Assembly (NCBI GenBank): GCA_007026445.1
Contig: VDMD01000020.1
Coordinates: 1-64,000 of the forward strand
Origin: Schizophyllum amplum
Taxonomy: Eukaryota; Basidiomycota; Agaricomycetes; Agaricales; Schizophyllaceae
Direction of reading: 5' to 3'
Length of the DNA stretch: 64,000 nucleotides
Part shown: in pieces, positions 11,326 to 22,340 of the stretch
Position numbering within the stretch: the stretch's first letter is position 1
Layout: each line of letters begins with the position of its first letter
Position numbers and translations under genes: made by a program
The notes under the pieces: model-generated
What the model was told of the DNA's origin: nothing
The model's input: only the letters and a program-made list of their open reading frames with translations
Databases searched by the model: none

Positions 11326-11778
11326 TATCCGAGGTAGAACAGAGGATCAGATCAAACTAGAGCGACAGCACATAAGTCAGAGATGTATAATGAGCTATAG
11401 AACGTGTAACTACGCACCTAGAGCGACAGCACACAAGTCAGAGATAAAGAGAGACTTGGATGCGGCCGCTCTAGGCAGACAGATCGGGAAATGCCAATGA
11501 CTAAGCGGAATATGTGGCGCACAGCGTAAGGCGTAGTGCGCGCATAAGTAGCAATAACGGTGTTGGGATTGGTGTGCTTGGACCGGCCCAATAGGGAAGT
11601 CCGCCGGATTAGGTAGTCATTGTTCCCATTGTACTCTGTTGTCCCGAACCATCATCATTTGTGTTCGTGTTCGTGTCTGTGCCGCTTTCTTCACTCAATA
11701 AACGGCATGGGAAAAATCAGGGAAAATCGGAGAAAAATACCATAAGCACTAGAGCGTGCTAGAACACCAATCCCAACA
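11326..11778 (-). repeat. Copia 5' LTR (308 bp) carrying a nested solo LTR
   Basis: Removing the 140-bp insert and one 5-bp target copy (145 bp) leaves 308 bp, the same length as the LTRs at 58384, 62927, 15760 and 28406. The LTR starts TGTTGGGATTGGTGTTC on the element strand and ends CTCGGATA-like, in TA rather than the usual CA. Confidence 0.85.
11561..11700 (+). repeat. Solo LTR of the gag-only family, inside another LTR
   Basis: This 140-bp sequence matches the LTRs at 46448-46587 and 47871-48010 except for a few bases. It is flanked by a perfect AACGG duplication (11556-11560 and 11701-11705). It therefore inserted as a full element and lost its inside by LTR-LTR recombination. Confidence 0.9.
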
Positions 11779-11996
11779 GAAAGAGCAAGAGCAGGTGCAG
11801 CAGCGCGCTACGCGCCGTCGCCCGCCTTCGCCTGAGGCGCCGCCTATTCGGGGGGAGGTGCCCGAGTGGCTGGCAGACCCGCAGCGACCGCCAACCGACC
11901 CATTTGCAGGCGCGCCCCGTGCGCCAGAGCGCACCACGCTTGAGCATGAGCGAGCGCGCATTGCAGGAGCGCGCTATGCGACCACCAGCACCACCC

Positions 11997-14900
11997 ACCT
12001 GTAGACGTAGCCCTTTTGCAAAAGTACTTGGACTTTTCCGAGCAGTGAATTGCAAAAGCGTGGAACCCCTACCCCACACAGCCACCGACCCCTCCCGGGG
12101 CTTCCGGCCGGGGCCCTGGCTTACGGTGGGCTGCCGAGCCATCACCCCTAGGCAGCCCAAATAGGGCAGGGGCTCACGGGTCGCCCACCGCGCACGCCCG
12201 GCTCGCCCTCGCGCTTGCCGCGCGCCACGTGCACTCCCCGTCGCCTTCCCGTTTGGGCGGCGCGGGCGATCGGCGCGCTCGGGGGCGTCGCGCGCGCCCG
12301 CGTCGCTGCCGCTGGCGCTCCCGGTCGCTCGAGGGTTGGTAAAACACATATATTAGAATAGTATATATGTATATAATGGCTATCAATATGGAGGGGAAGA
12401 AGAAATGCAAGAAAAATACGTGAAAAGCGCAGCGAAAAATTTTCGCTGGCGCGTAGCGCGCTCGCTCGCTGGGTTGGGCGAGCGTGCTTGCCTCACAGTA
12501 AAGGGGGATTGGGGGGGGGGGGGGGCCTCTCCCAGAGAACAAGCTCTCGAGGAGCTCGTCTGTGAGCAGGGCGCGGCGGGGCGCGGCGCCGCGGCTGCGC
12601 GTGCGCGGCGATCGCGGCGATGGCGAAGTCGCAGTGCAGTGGCAGTGCGCGCTGTCTGCGAGATGGAGGGGTGGGCTGAGATCAAGGTAAAAGCGGACGA
12701 GCCCGGGGCAGGGCTCGTCGCGCGGGATCGGGGAGTGGCGCGGATGGCGGGTGGGTGTGTGGGCGCGGGCGCGGGTGCGACGGTGGCGGGGGCAGCGGCG
12801 GGCAGCGAAAACGCAGCCCGCGCTTCTTGCGATGCTGTTCCGTCCTGCGGAGACGGCGTCGCACCCGGGACCGTGGGGGAGGGTGGCGCAGCGGGCGGCG
12901 TGGGTATAGCGAGTACCTACGCGCGTTGCCCGCCGTTGCTTGCGGAGCGTGTCCCCAGCGCAGGGTGTCGGCGCTCACCCTCCCCTACCCGCTTTTGTCC
13001 TCCTTAGACGAAGCGGGGGTAGGGGTGAGCCGTCATACAGAGGGCGGGACCCCGCTTTATGGCGGCTATGGTGTGGGTGACGGCGGGCGACTGAAGGCGC
13101 GCCGCGCCTAGCGCACACGGCGGGCACCCTGGGTTTGCGTAGTGGGACGGGCTCCGGGTGCTTTGAGGCAGTGCCGTAGCGCGAGAGTAGCTGCAGAACG
13201 CGTGCGCCGCTCTGCAGCTACTGAATCTACGTTGTAATTAGCTGTATCCTGCTGTTCTTGCAGGAAACGCACCTGAGGGGGACTCCCTAAAGTCCCCCGC
13301 GCCCCACTGTTGAAGACCCGGCGGCGATCGACGCAATTTTGAGCGCGCGGCACGCCGAGGATGGCGGGGAGAGGAGGGTACGACGCGTTATGTCACGTCA
13401 CGAACGCGCTCATTTCGAGCGCGTTCGGGGCGCGACATAACACGATGGCCGCGCATCGGGGAACTTAATCGCTCCAAACACAGGTGGGGTCTCTTCTACA
13501 GGCTATATTCATGCTATATCTACCTTGACTGTGCTGTTAGACCTATAGAGTAGTCTAGAATTCTTAGAACATCTAATTTGCTTACTTACACATTCGATCT
13601 ATGTCTCAATCTGATTCATCTGTAGTGCTTCATTGCTCATATACTGCTGTATATAGTCTGCTCACATCACATTGACCCATCCCAGCTTTGACTGAATTCC
13701 AGGTAGGGTGTATAAGGCCTGAACTCGTCGGGGCATGCCATAAGAGCAGGAGTAAAACTGGTACATACCTAGCTGAAGTAAAGCAGCACTTCTGACTTCA
13801 TTTCTCAACAGAATTCAGTCATTTTTTCTGTAGTATATACAGTAGCAAGTACTCTACACGGCCCAGATTTTCAAAACGCGATCAATGCCCTCCGTGGTTG
13901 CGCCGGCGACGACGAGTACGTCGCCGGCGAGTCTCGGAGATCGGCCCGCAACGCCGAGCGACCCCGATCAGCGCCCTCACACTTTCCCCCACAACCACAA
14001 CGACCGTCCCTTCGCCTCCGCCCGCCTCCGACAGCTAGCAGGCTCACCCGCGACACTTCAAAACGCGTCAAGGCGAATTTGAACGGCAAATATGCGCTCT
14101 CGCGCACGTAAAAGAAGTTGAAGCGCGGGATGTGCGCTGCGTGCGCGATCCCGGGCGGGAGGTGCGTACTGACCCCCTGTACATCGTTACTTACTAATAC
14201 AAGCAAGGGACCGCGTAACGTACATAGGGGGCGAGTGTGGGGGCGTCACCGCGCTTCAAACGCGGTCAACAATCCCACCTCCCCTCAACGACGCCCGTAT
14301 GCGCGCGCGCAACTCGCGAGGGGCCGTACGCGCCAGGCGCGTACTCAAGAGGTCCTATGACCATCCTCCGCCCCTCCCCCTTCCCCCACGTCTTATCTCG
14401 GTACCCAGCAGTGCGCGAGGCGTCGTGCAAGAGGGCGCTCGAGTACCCCTTGCACCGGGAACTCGCGCCCTCTTTCGCGGCGCCCTGGCGCTTCGCCGGG
14501 TCCCCTTCCTCCTCCCTTATCGCCTTAAAGCCCATGCCGCTTTGCACGCCGCCACCCGCCGCCGTCGCCGCGCTCGCAAGTGTGCTATACCCCCTCCTGC
14601 GCCACTTCCCAAGCCCGTGCGACGGGCCCTATCCTGGGCTCGTCCACTTCTATATTGGCCCGAAACGTTCCCTCCCTCCCCCCAACACCCCCACGCAATC
14701 TCGGCTTGCCCGCGCGCTACCTGCCGCCCCAGCGATCGCCGTACACCACGCATTACTCCGCCCTCCCGCGCGCGCCTCGCATGACGAGCTCCTTGAGAGC
14801 TCGTCTGCTGTCATTGTCGCCCCTCCCCATATCCTTTTCACAAGGGTGCGTACACCCGCTCGCCTGGCCCACAGCCAGCCGGCGAGCATGCTACGCGCCC

Positions 14901-15348
14901 GCGAAAATTTTCCGCAGTGAATACTGCGCTTTTCCATGCATTACCCCTCCCCTCACTATGTAGCAATTATATATGTAGCTAATATCTAATATATGCGTTT
15001 TTAGTACACCCTCGAGCGACCGGGAGCGCCAGCGGCAGCGACGCGGGCGCGCGCGACGCCCCCGAGCGCGCCGATCGCCCGCGCCGCCCAAACGGGAAGG
15101 CGACGGGGAGTGCACGTGGCGCGCGGCAAGCGCGAGGGCGAGCCGGGCGTGCGCGGTGGGCGACCCGTGAGCCCCTGCCCTATTTGGGCTGCCTAGGGGT
15201 GATGGCTCGGCAGCCCGCCGTGAGCCAGGGCCCCGGCCGGAAGCCCCGGGAGGGGTCGGTGGCTGTGTGGGGTAGGGGTTCCACGCTTTTGCAATAGGTT
15301 GCTCGATAAAGTCCGACTACTTTTGCAAAAGCTTTACGGCATCAGCTG
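11997..15348 (+). mobile_element. Element A: 3.35-kb non-autonomous DNA transposon with long inverted termini
   Basis: The outer 330 bp at each side are inverted copies of each other: ACCTGTAG..CCTTTTGCAAAAGTA at the left and TACTTTTGCAAAAGC..CATCAGCTG at the right. Looser inverted similarity continues inward. An 8-bp target duplication is seen (CACCACCC at 11989-11996, CACCACCA at 15349-15356, 7 of 8 identical). The interior has GC-rich arms, an AT-richer centre (13440-13860) and no transposase. Element B at 31980-35341 is a diverged copy over its whole length. The right terminus matches that beside the KDZ gene at 9265-9446, so mobilisation by KDZ transposase is suggested. hAT or Mutator-like enzymes, which also make 8-9 bp duplications, are alternatives. 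Confidence 0.75.
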
Positions 15349-15759
15349 CACCACCACCGCCTAGCCGTTGGGCTAGCGGTACGCCCATCGTGTCGCCCAA
15401 CCGCTATGCACCGCTTCAAGTGAGTATAGAGGAGATTGAGGAGACGGAGGAGGAGAAGGAGGACGAGCAGGATGATGATGAACTGCTGTTGAAGGACGAC
15501 ACCGCCGTGCCTGGGGAGCATGCCATGCAGGCTGGACTCGACTATGTCTTTGATGGAGTGCATGAGGAGCAGTGGTCAGTCGAGCAGGGCCTGGATTACG
15601 CTTACTCGTCCGTTGTCCCAGCAGATGCACAGCAGACCGAGCCGAGGACGTTTGCAGAGGCGCTGCGCCGCCCTGATCGGTCAAAGTGGATCGACGCTGC
15701 GTTCGACAAGATGCAGGCGCTGATTGACAACGGCACGTTCGAGCTCGTCCAGCTCCCGC

Positions 15760-16067
15760 TGTTGGGATTGGTGTTCTAGCACGCTCTCGTGCTTATGGTA
15801 TTTTTCTCCGATTTTCCCTGATTTTTCCCATGCCTCTATCGCTACTTATGCGCGCACTACGCCCTACGCTGTGCGCCACATATTCCGCTTAGTCATCGGC
15901 ATTTCCCGGTCTGTCTGCCTAGAGCGGCCGCATCCAAGTCTCTCTTCATCTCTGACTTGTGTGCTGTCGCTCTAGGTGCGTAGTTACACGTTCTGTAGCT
16001 CATTATATATCTCTGACTTGTGTGCTGTCGCTCTAGTGTGTCTGAGTCCTCTGTTCTACCTCGGATA
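15760..16067 (+). repeat. Solo LTR, copia 308-bp type
   Basis: The sequence is a full 308-bp LTR (TGTTGGGATTGG to CTCGGATA) flanked by a perfect CCCGC duplication (15755-15759, 16068-16072). It interrupts the pol relic within the RT region. Confidence 0.92.
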
Positions 16068-16138
16068 CCCGCCTGGTGCGCGCGCTATTGGCAGTTGGTG
16101 GGTGTTCAAGGTCAAGCGCAAGGCTGACGGTTCTATCG

Positions 16139-18780
16139 GTGTGTAGAAGACGCAGGGTTCGGGGCACGGGACCCTATAAGGTGCATCTACTAGCTGTATG
16201 ACTCGTGAATCATGCTAATTATGTTGATTTTCTATTGCGCAGACCCGAGGCCGCCGCTCACGCCACCTCAGAGAGGTCCCCCATCGCACCCTCTGCCACC
16301 TTTGCCCACAGCGAGTTAGGGGGCAAAGCAGGGGACTCCTCTTTGGTAACGCAAACATGAATGTGGCTAACTGGCCGCCACCAACCCACCCAAGCCCCAC
16401 TTGAAGACACCCACCCTAACCTATCCCCCTTCCCACCTATGGCTCTGTGCGACGCGTGCAGCGCGGATGATACCACCCACCTGCATTGCAAGGTTGTGCG
16501 CAAAGGCCATCCTTGATGTGCTCAAGGGTACCAACATGGCCTGGCGCCCCAACGCCTGCGCCGAGCGTTTGGGCTCCCTTTTCAGGGAGCACGGCGCCTG
16601 GGTATGAGCGTGCACAACGGCTGCGCCCTTCAGCTTGGCATCCAGTGCCGTACACATGCGCTACGGTGCGCTGAGTGACGCTCAGCGCCCTGCACTGCGC
16701 ACCTTGGGTTGGGCGGGATGATCTCATCCGCCCCCACCTCAACGTTGTCGCCCAGCGCGAACGCACACGTCTGCCGGCGCAGTCACTCATCCACTACCTT
16801 CCAGGACATCCTTGTACATAACCCTACCTGTGCCGCAAGCCCCCCACCCCGTACACGAGCAGCGCAAGGGCGTTGAGGCTGGCGAAAATTTTCGCCAGCC
16901 CTTTTTCGCCTTTTTGCTGCTCCTCGCCTCTCGCCTTTGGCATATACCATATCAGATAGATATTCTAGTACATTATATATATTCTTGTGATTTTACGCGC
17001 CCTGGGTGATGAGGGACGGCGACGGTGGGCGCGCGCAACGCGCCCCCCAACACGTCGGGACGTCGGGATGACTCCCTCAACGTCATATCACGTGACGTGA
17101 TCTAAGAGTAATAGACGTGTTGACGCGTCGACACGTCTTGTTCAAGGCCTCGCGGTGTCACACTAGACTATGTGACAAGGACGGGGTACATAAATCCAGC
17201 CTCCCTCCTTTCCACCTTTCCTCCCTCCCATGCCCAGCACCCTCGAGCCAGTCAGCAGTGTGGGAAAGATGTGCGAGCCCGCTGCGCCTACCTGCAGGCT
17301 TGGCTTTTGGCATTGTCACCCACCTCAGCCCCCGGCTCCTCCTTGTCCACCCACCCGCTCAACACCGTGCCACCGCCACCCACGGCGCCGCCGCGCCGCA
17401 TCGCCACCATGGGAAGGGCCTGCCTTTCGAAGACAAGGCTAAGCCAGCCCGGCTTCCCACCCACCACCGCCTCGCCCCCGACCCAGGCTGCGCGCGACGG
17501 CGCCCCCGCCCTCTCCCGACAGCAATCACCCCACGCCAGGTGAGTGGATCGGGTCTCACCCCGCTGCCGTCTGGCCTGACCGCCCCCAGCAGCAAGCACC
17601 CGCGTCCTGTCCCACACCCACACCCGCGTACGCGTACACAGTCGCGCGCGCCCGCGTCTACCCCCGGGACGCCGGCACCAACGCGCCCGGCTTCCAGACC
17701 GCGCCGGCGTGAGCCTGCCGCCCACACCACGCAGGCCTGCGCGTCCGCGCTGCTTCACCCACGCCCCGCGGCCCTCTCCTCCAGCCTGCGCCGCGTCCAC
17801 ATCCGGGACAAGGGCACCGCTGCGCCTGCGCGCCAAGTTGACCGAGCACCAACCCGCGCCACCAGCCGGCATACGTGCCCTCCCGTGCCCTCCCCGATGG
17901 CCTCAAAAGGCCCACCGTGCGCGCCTGCCCCCCACAACTCCCAAGCCCACGCGCCCCTCCGCACTGCGCCACCACGCGCCCCTCCACACCGCGCCGCCCA
18001 CGCCCCTTCACTGCGGCGCTGTTCAAGCCCACCGGCGTCAGCGTCCGCGCCCGTTCCCCCACCCCGCGCCTCCGCACCCACGCTCCCACTCCCATGTCCT
18101 CTGCACCGCCGCCGCCAAAGCCACGCCGATACCACGCGGACCCGTGCGCGTCTGCCGGCGCGCATCCGCGCCACTGGCGTCTCCACCGCCTATCCCGTGC
18201 CCACCGCCGCACCCGCGTCACCTGCCTCCGCCGCCTCCACCGCCCCCGCTTCCGTGCTGCCACCAGCTCGCACCCTCGCTTCCCGGGCGCCCAGCCCCCT
18301 CGCTGCCATCCGCGCCCCCCGCTTCTCCACGCGAACCCCCCACCTCCGCGCACCTCCACCACGCTCCGCATCCGGGCCCCCGCACCCTATGCAGTTCAAC
18401 CCGAAGCCCATGCGTGTCTCCAAGCCAGTGCAAGGATGTGCGCTCACAGAGCTGACCCCAAGTCTATGCTCCCCACCCCATCCGCACCGCCATCTGCACC
18501 GCTCTCGCGCTGGCGTGGGGCTACGCCTTCTCGCGCACAAGGGGAGGCTCCTTCCCCCCGCAAGCCTGCTTGGCATGGAGAGCACCTCTGTACTACTGCC
18601 CATCTACACCTACGCACCTACCTACACACCTAAGCCTATGTACCTACATAAGCCCATGTATCGGTATTCAAACACCATGCTCCAATCTTATCAAGCACAA
18701 CACCATCAGAGTGAGCCTCATGGCCAGCAGGCCTGCCCACCTCATGGCCCCAAGCCTTCCCTTGGCCTTCCACCATGAGC
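16139..18780. other. C-rich, apparently non-coding stretch
   Basis: From about 17200 to 18780 the plus strand is very rich in C with little G. The 553-residue frame there (17117-18778) is Pro/Ala/His/Ser low-complexity without domains, so I treat it as a product of composition. Around 16860-17060 a sequence resembles the subterminal zones of elements A and B (perfect palindrome, then a T-rich run and a TATATAT tract), which may be a remnant of that family. Confidence 0.4.
16877..16900. repeat. Perfect 24-nt palindrome around GCGAAAATTTTCGC
   Basis: The two 12-nt halves, GGCTGGCGAAAA and TTTTCGCCAGCC, are exact complements. Near-identical cores occur at 12431-12447 and 14901-14915 (element A) and at 32422-32436 and 34888-34902 (element B), always subterminal. 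It could be a transposase-binding or hairpin site. Confidence 0.6.
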
Positions 18781-19464
18781 CACAACCTCAGCATCCCAGA
18801 TCCCCCTAAGTGGTGGCCACCTGCTAAATCCAAGGCAGGCCGATATCTTCCAGGCCATTACCCAGTTGGTAGGTGCAAGGGCTGCTTTCCGCCTAGCTAG
18901 AAGTCAACTGACTAGGCTTTAGAAGCCATCTACGCCTTTTACCGGTTCAAGAATGCTTCCAACAAGAAGGACATCCTCCTCTACTGCATAATGGCAAGTA
19001 CCAGCCACCCTAGTCGCCTCAAGAGCTAACAGATGAGCCATCAGTGGTACGGCTTTTGGAACATGAGCTGGGACTCTTTGGAGGGTGCGGACTAGCACAC
19101 CCAGGCCCTGATCGAAGAGGCCGGTGCTGCCGTCCTAGAGTAGGAGGGTTACAAGAGCTTGGACGAAGCAGGAGGTCTTTTGCCCTGCAGACCATGTTGG
19201 TACATGTCCAGTTCTTCTCTCTATTTTTCGGGCTGTTTCAAGACCGCCCTTATAGCGGCCACCTCCGAGCGCTCCCAGCGCTTTTTCCTCGAAAATGGAA
19301 TCAGCCCTCCGGAGGGGGCCAACCACCATTATGACTTGACACCCTCCTCCTCCGCAACCCAGGCCTAGCCCAATCCACCTCTTCCCTACCTCCTCCACTC
19401 CCTTAAGCCACCCCCTTTCTATATACCTGCGGTCGGGACTTAGTATTATATCACGTGATGGCGT

Positions 19465-19503
19465 TAGTGACTGTGACTGTGCTAGTGACTGTGACTGTGC
19501 TAG
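19465..19503. repeat. Two tandem copies of an 18-nt unit
   Basis: TAGTGACTGTGACTGTGC occurs twice in direct succession, followed by TAG. Each unit itself contains two GTGACT/GTGACTGT steps. Confidence 0.8.
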
Positions 19504-20438
19504 CCCGCAATGTTCCAAGTAGCTTGCTTATAGAAAAGGGATAAAGGGTGAGTATCTGAGGTGGGGGGTACTTTGAGCTGTTCCACCATATAAATCGTAC
19601 AGGTAGGTGCTTTTTGGGCCCTTGCCTTGCCGGGGAACAAGCTGTCACACACATACGCGGTCACATGCGGTCACACATTCAATTAATTGAGGGCACAGCC
19701 TCCTCCCTTTTCCAACCACCACCGCTCACTCCAGGGCTAGCCTGAGTGGCTGTCTACCTGAATGGGCCGTAGCAAAAGAAGAAGAGGATCAGATTCCAAT
19801 GACAGAGCTGACTATAAGCGCCTTAATACTGGTGAGGAGATAATCACAGGATAACATGGCTTGACTTAAAGGAGAGGAAGGTACTCCTCCTGTTCCACCG
19901 GCTTCCCTCTGCCGTGCTGGCCCAGTTACTAGGAGGCTTGCTGAGGCACAAGAGCAATGGTTGCTAGACATGTGCGAAAGATGGTTAGTTGGCCTTTTGC
20001 GTCTTCAAACTTGGCCTCATCTTGACTGTGACCTAGGTTCCCGGGCAGCCCAGCCCCTATAAAGGGTGGGGAAGGCCATATCCAAATCCCAGGCTCTTTC
20101 TTTGACTTGGCCGCTCAATTTCATGCTGAAGCCCTTGGCTACTCTGAGCAGCCAGGCCCCACCCAAATCAAGAAGCCAACTAATCGCCTGCCAAGGTGAG
20201 CACCCTTTTCCTTCCTAGACCATTCTTTAGGCTTAAACCATCAGACGCCCTGCCAAACAATCAAGGACTTTGGCACTGGAGGACCTTACGCCAGACGCAA
20301 AGCTTTATAAGGAGAGCTAGTACGTATTCTGCTGGTTTTACACTCCTCATCCCTCTCAACCTTCTATCCATCAGCTCCCTTCTTGATAAGCCCACCCCGC
20401 CCCTATCCTCTATGTTTTCGCAGACCAGAGAGGCTGTA

Positions 20439-21248
20439 CAGTGTTCAATCACTCGATGAGCAGCCCAAATTTTGTCGATGCCCGGACTTTTTTCACGTGA
20501 GGTTTTGGGTAAAAGTAGATACAGCGATCATGTACTATGAGTTACTGGATACGATCTATGTACTTTGACAGAGCACCAGAGATAGACGTGAGGCGAGAAA
20601 GCTGGATCATCGTGAAATCGGCCAACTTAGGGACAAAGCAGGCGCTGAGCAGTCCGTCACATCACGTCGGCAATTGCCGATTGTGCCTCTTCGGAGGCGT
20701 TCAACCTAGTTCGCTCCTTCCTGCAGAGGAGAAAATATTCAAAAATAGTCAGGTTCACCATGAAAAGCTTTCAAAGTCTCTTTTGAGACATGCTAACGAG
20801 CGCAGATGCGAGAGACGTGCCACGTGCTGAGACTTCGGAACGACGGCACGGCATGTGATGTGACACATCAGCAGCTCATTTGAGCAGCTCGACCATCGAC
20901 TCTTCGCTGTGGTGACCTAGCACCCTGCTTGAGGCAGTGAAACAACATAGATGTACAATTAGGGTGGTCCACCATGCTATGTGATTTTTTTTGGGCAAAA
21001 AGGACGCCAAGTTGTATTTGCAGGGAATAAAAACATTTGGCATGAGCTGAATTTGAGCTGCTCATACACGTTCTCCGACCTCCCCTCCATCGGGTACTCC
21101 CTCTATGAGGCTGAAATTTTGTACAAACGTAGTGTCTGCGGATCTGTTTATGACCATAAAATTTCCGAGGCTGTCCAGTATTGTTGAGTGGCTCTCCGAT
21201 GCCGACTGCTCATCGACTGATAGCTGCTCATCGAGTGATTGAACACTG
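20439..21248. mobile_element. 810-bp TA-flanked inverted-repeat element (Tc1/mariner-type, non-autonomous)
   Basis: The ends are perfect inverted repeats of about 26 bp beginning CAGTGTTCAATCACTCGATG. Both sides are flanked by TA (20437-20438 and 21249-21250). A TA target and a CAGT-type start fit Tc1/mariner (pogo/Fot1-like) elements. At 810 bp there is no room for a transposase and no long frame is present, so it is a non-autonomous copy. Confidence 0.75.
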
Positions 21249-21631
21249 TAAAGGCTTCAGCGTGTAGCGCGCAAGAGTACCGAAGGGAGATCAGCAAACT
21301 AAGAAGCAGTGCTAGGCAAAGAGCCCATCAGCTTGAGCAGCCAAAGCAGGTCCTGCATAGCGTTGAAGGCTCTGGCTCCCTTGCGACTGACCTCTCCATC
21401 GCGACTACTGGATTGTAACGATCGAGGATGCCATCTTGTCAAGCTCTTCAAGCAGGAGACTATTGGTAAGTCGCTTTCTAGCTTGACTATAGAATTTTGC
21501 TAAAGCCTCTTACAGGGTGTGCGCTGCAGAATTTCCGATGTGTCCCTTATGCAGATGAGTGAGTCCTAAGTGTTACTGGCAGCAAAAGGATTGCTAACTA
21601 CCCCACCTTACTAGCTTGCTTGCGCAGGCGC

Positions 21632-22340
21632 TGTTACGCGCAGCGTGCACTTCACATCCAGTACGCACGTCCTTTACTTATCCAGACTCGTCTTTCTACT
21701 TTTCCCTTCGTCCCGGACATATTTTATTGTTCCATTCCGGTCCAGCGTCCAGCACCGAGTCCGGCGGACTCGGCTACGGACCTGGACGCATTCCCTCATA
21801 TCTTCGTCCTATCTTCCACCCTTATCCTCTATCGCCTTATCCTGCCTTCCCCATATGCTACTTACTTCATATCGTGTATCACCTTCGTATCCACCTCGGA
21901 CTCTTACTTATCAGACCCGGACATGTACCTACCGGCTCTGGACTTTCTCCTATCGGACACGGACTCGTACCTACCGGTCGTAGATAGCAGGATCCGGCAT
22001 CAGATAGTACCTATTGAGTCCGATCACTCGGACTCTCGTACATGTACTTAAGCTGGCTATTCTTCCAAGATAGCCAGCGGAAATATCAACTTGGTTTCCC
22101 CTTCTACACTCGACCCTGCTCCCACAAGCTCTCTCTTCTCTTCAAACCTCGTCCTTCCGTCTTCGGACACACTCCAGTCCAGTCCGCGGACTCCTGTCCG
22201 GACTCTCACACCGGACTCACACCGGACCCCGCTGGACTTGGTCGGTCACGCCAAATCGGAACGCGGAGACATTGGACGGCGTCATCTCTTATAGGTGTTC
22301 GCGAAGCGTTCCTATCTAAGGTCGCACAGTGTACCTAACA
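21632..22340. repeat. Probable solo LTR, 709 bp, TGTTA..TAACA ends
   Basis: The stretch starts TGTTACGCGC and ends GTACCTAACA, giving 5-bp inverted ends. The flanks GGCGC (21627-21631) and GGTGC (22341-22345) agree at four of five bases. It is pyrimidine-rich with many GGAC/TCCG repeats and no gene. It separates coding-like relics on either side. A gypsy-type origin is suggested by the TGTTA end, with no internal region to confirm it. Confidence 0.5.

Larger units (their letters stand above)
9447..11778 (-). mobile_element. Ty1/copia retrotransposon (gag-containing copy), 5' half only
   Basis: On the minus strand the order is 5' LTR (11778-11326), primer-binding site (11325-11302), leader, and gag-protease (10951 down). 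The 3' half is absent, cut at 9446/9447 by a transposon end. Its LTR and leader are homologous to the gag-less copies at 43.65 and 58.38 kb, so all belong to one family. Beyond 11778 lies a plus-strand pol fragment of the same family, so this copy inserted into an older relative. Confidence 0.8.
11779..16138 (+). pseudogene. Copia pol fragment broken by element A and a solo LTR
   Basis: Three plus-strand pieces, 11779-11996, 15349-15759 and 16068-16138, align in order with the Pro-rich linker and the start of the reverse transcriptase of the intact copy (about 60770-61510). Recognisable parts are GEVPEWLADP, SVEQGLDYAYSSVVPADAQQ, and GARAIGS.WVFKVKRKADGS. The first gap is filled by element A, the second by a 308-bp solo LTR. 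The homology stops at 16138. It is a relic of the same copia family and the oldest layer of this nest. Confidence 0.75.
18781..21631 (+). pseudogene. Decayed exons of a multi-exon gene, probably upstream part of the dioxygenase-like relic
   Basis: Short coding-like stretches occur on the plus strand separated by stops and shifts: QWYGFWNMSWDSLEGA near 19045, GSDSNDRADYKRLNTGEEII near 19790, and a Gln/Arg/Glu-rich segment around 21255-21350. GT..AG-like junctions lie between some of them. The TA-flanked 810-bp element sits in this stretch. I cannot name the protein from these pieces. Continuity with the dioxygenase-like relic at 22.3 kb is an inference from strand, order and spacing. Confidence 0.3.

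Noticed and set aside
12405..13007. Long frames inside elements A and B (12405-13007, 14237-14920, 32339-32968, 32489-33052)
   Set aside because: They are GC-rich, open on both strands, and not conserved in frame between A and B.
17117..18778. 553-residue open frame on the plus strand
   Set aside because: It is Pro/Ala/His/Ser low complexity in a C-rich tract where several frames are open at once. No domain or intron structure was seen.
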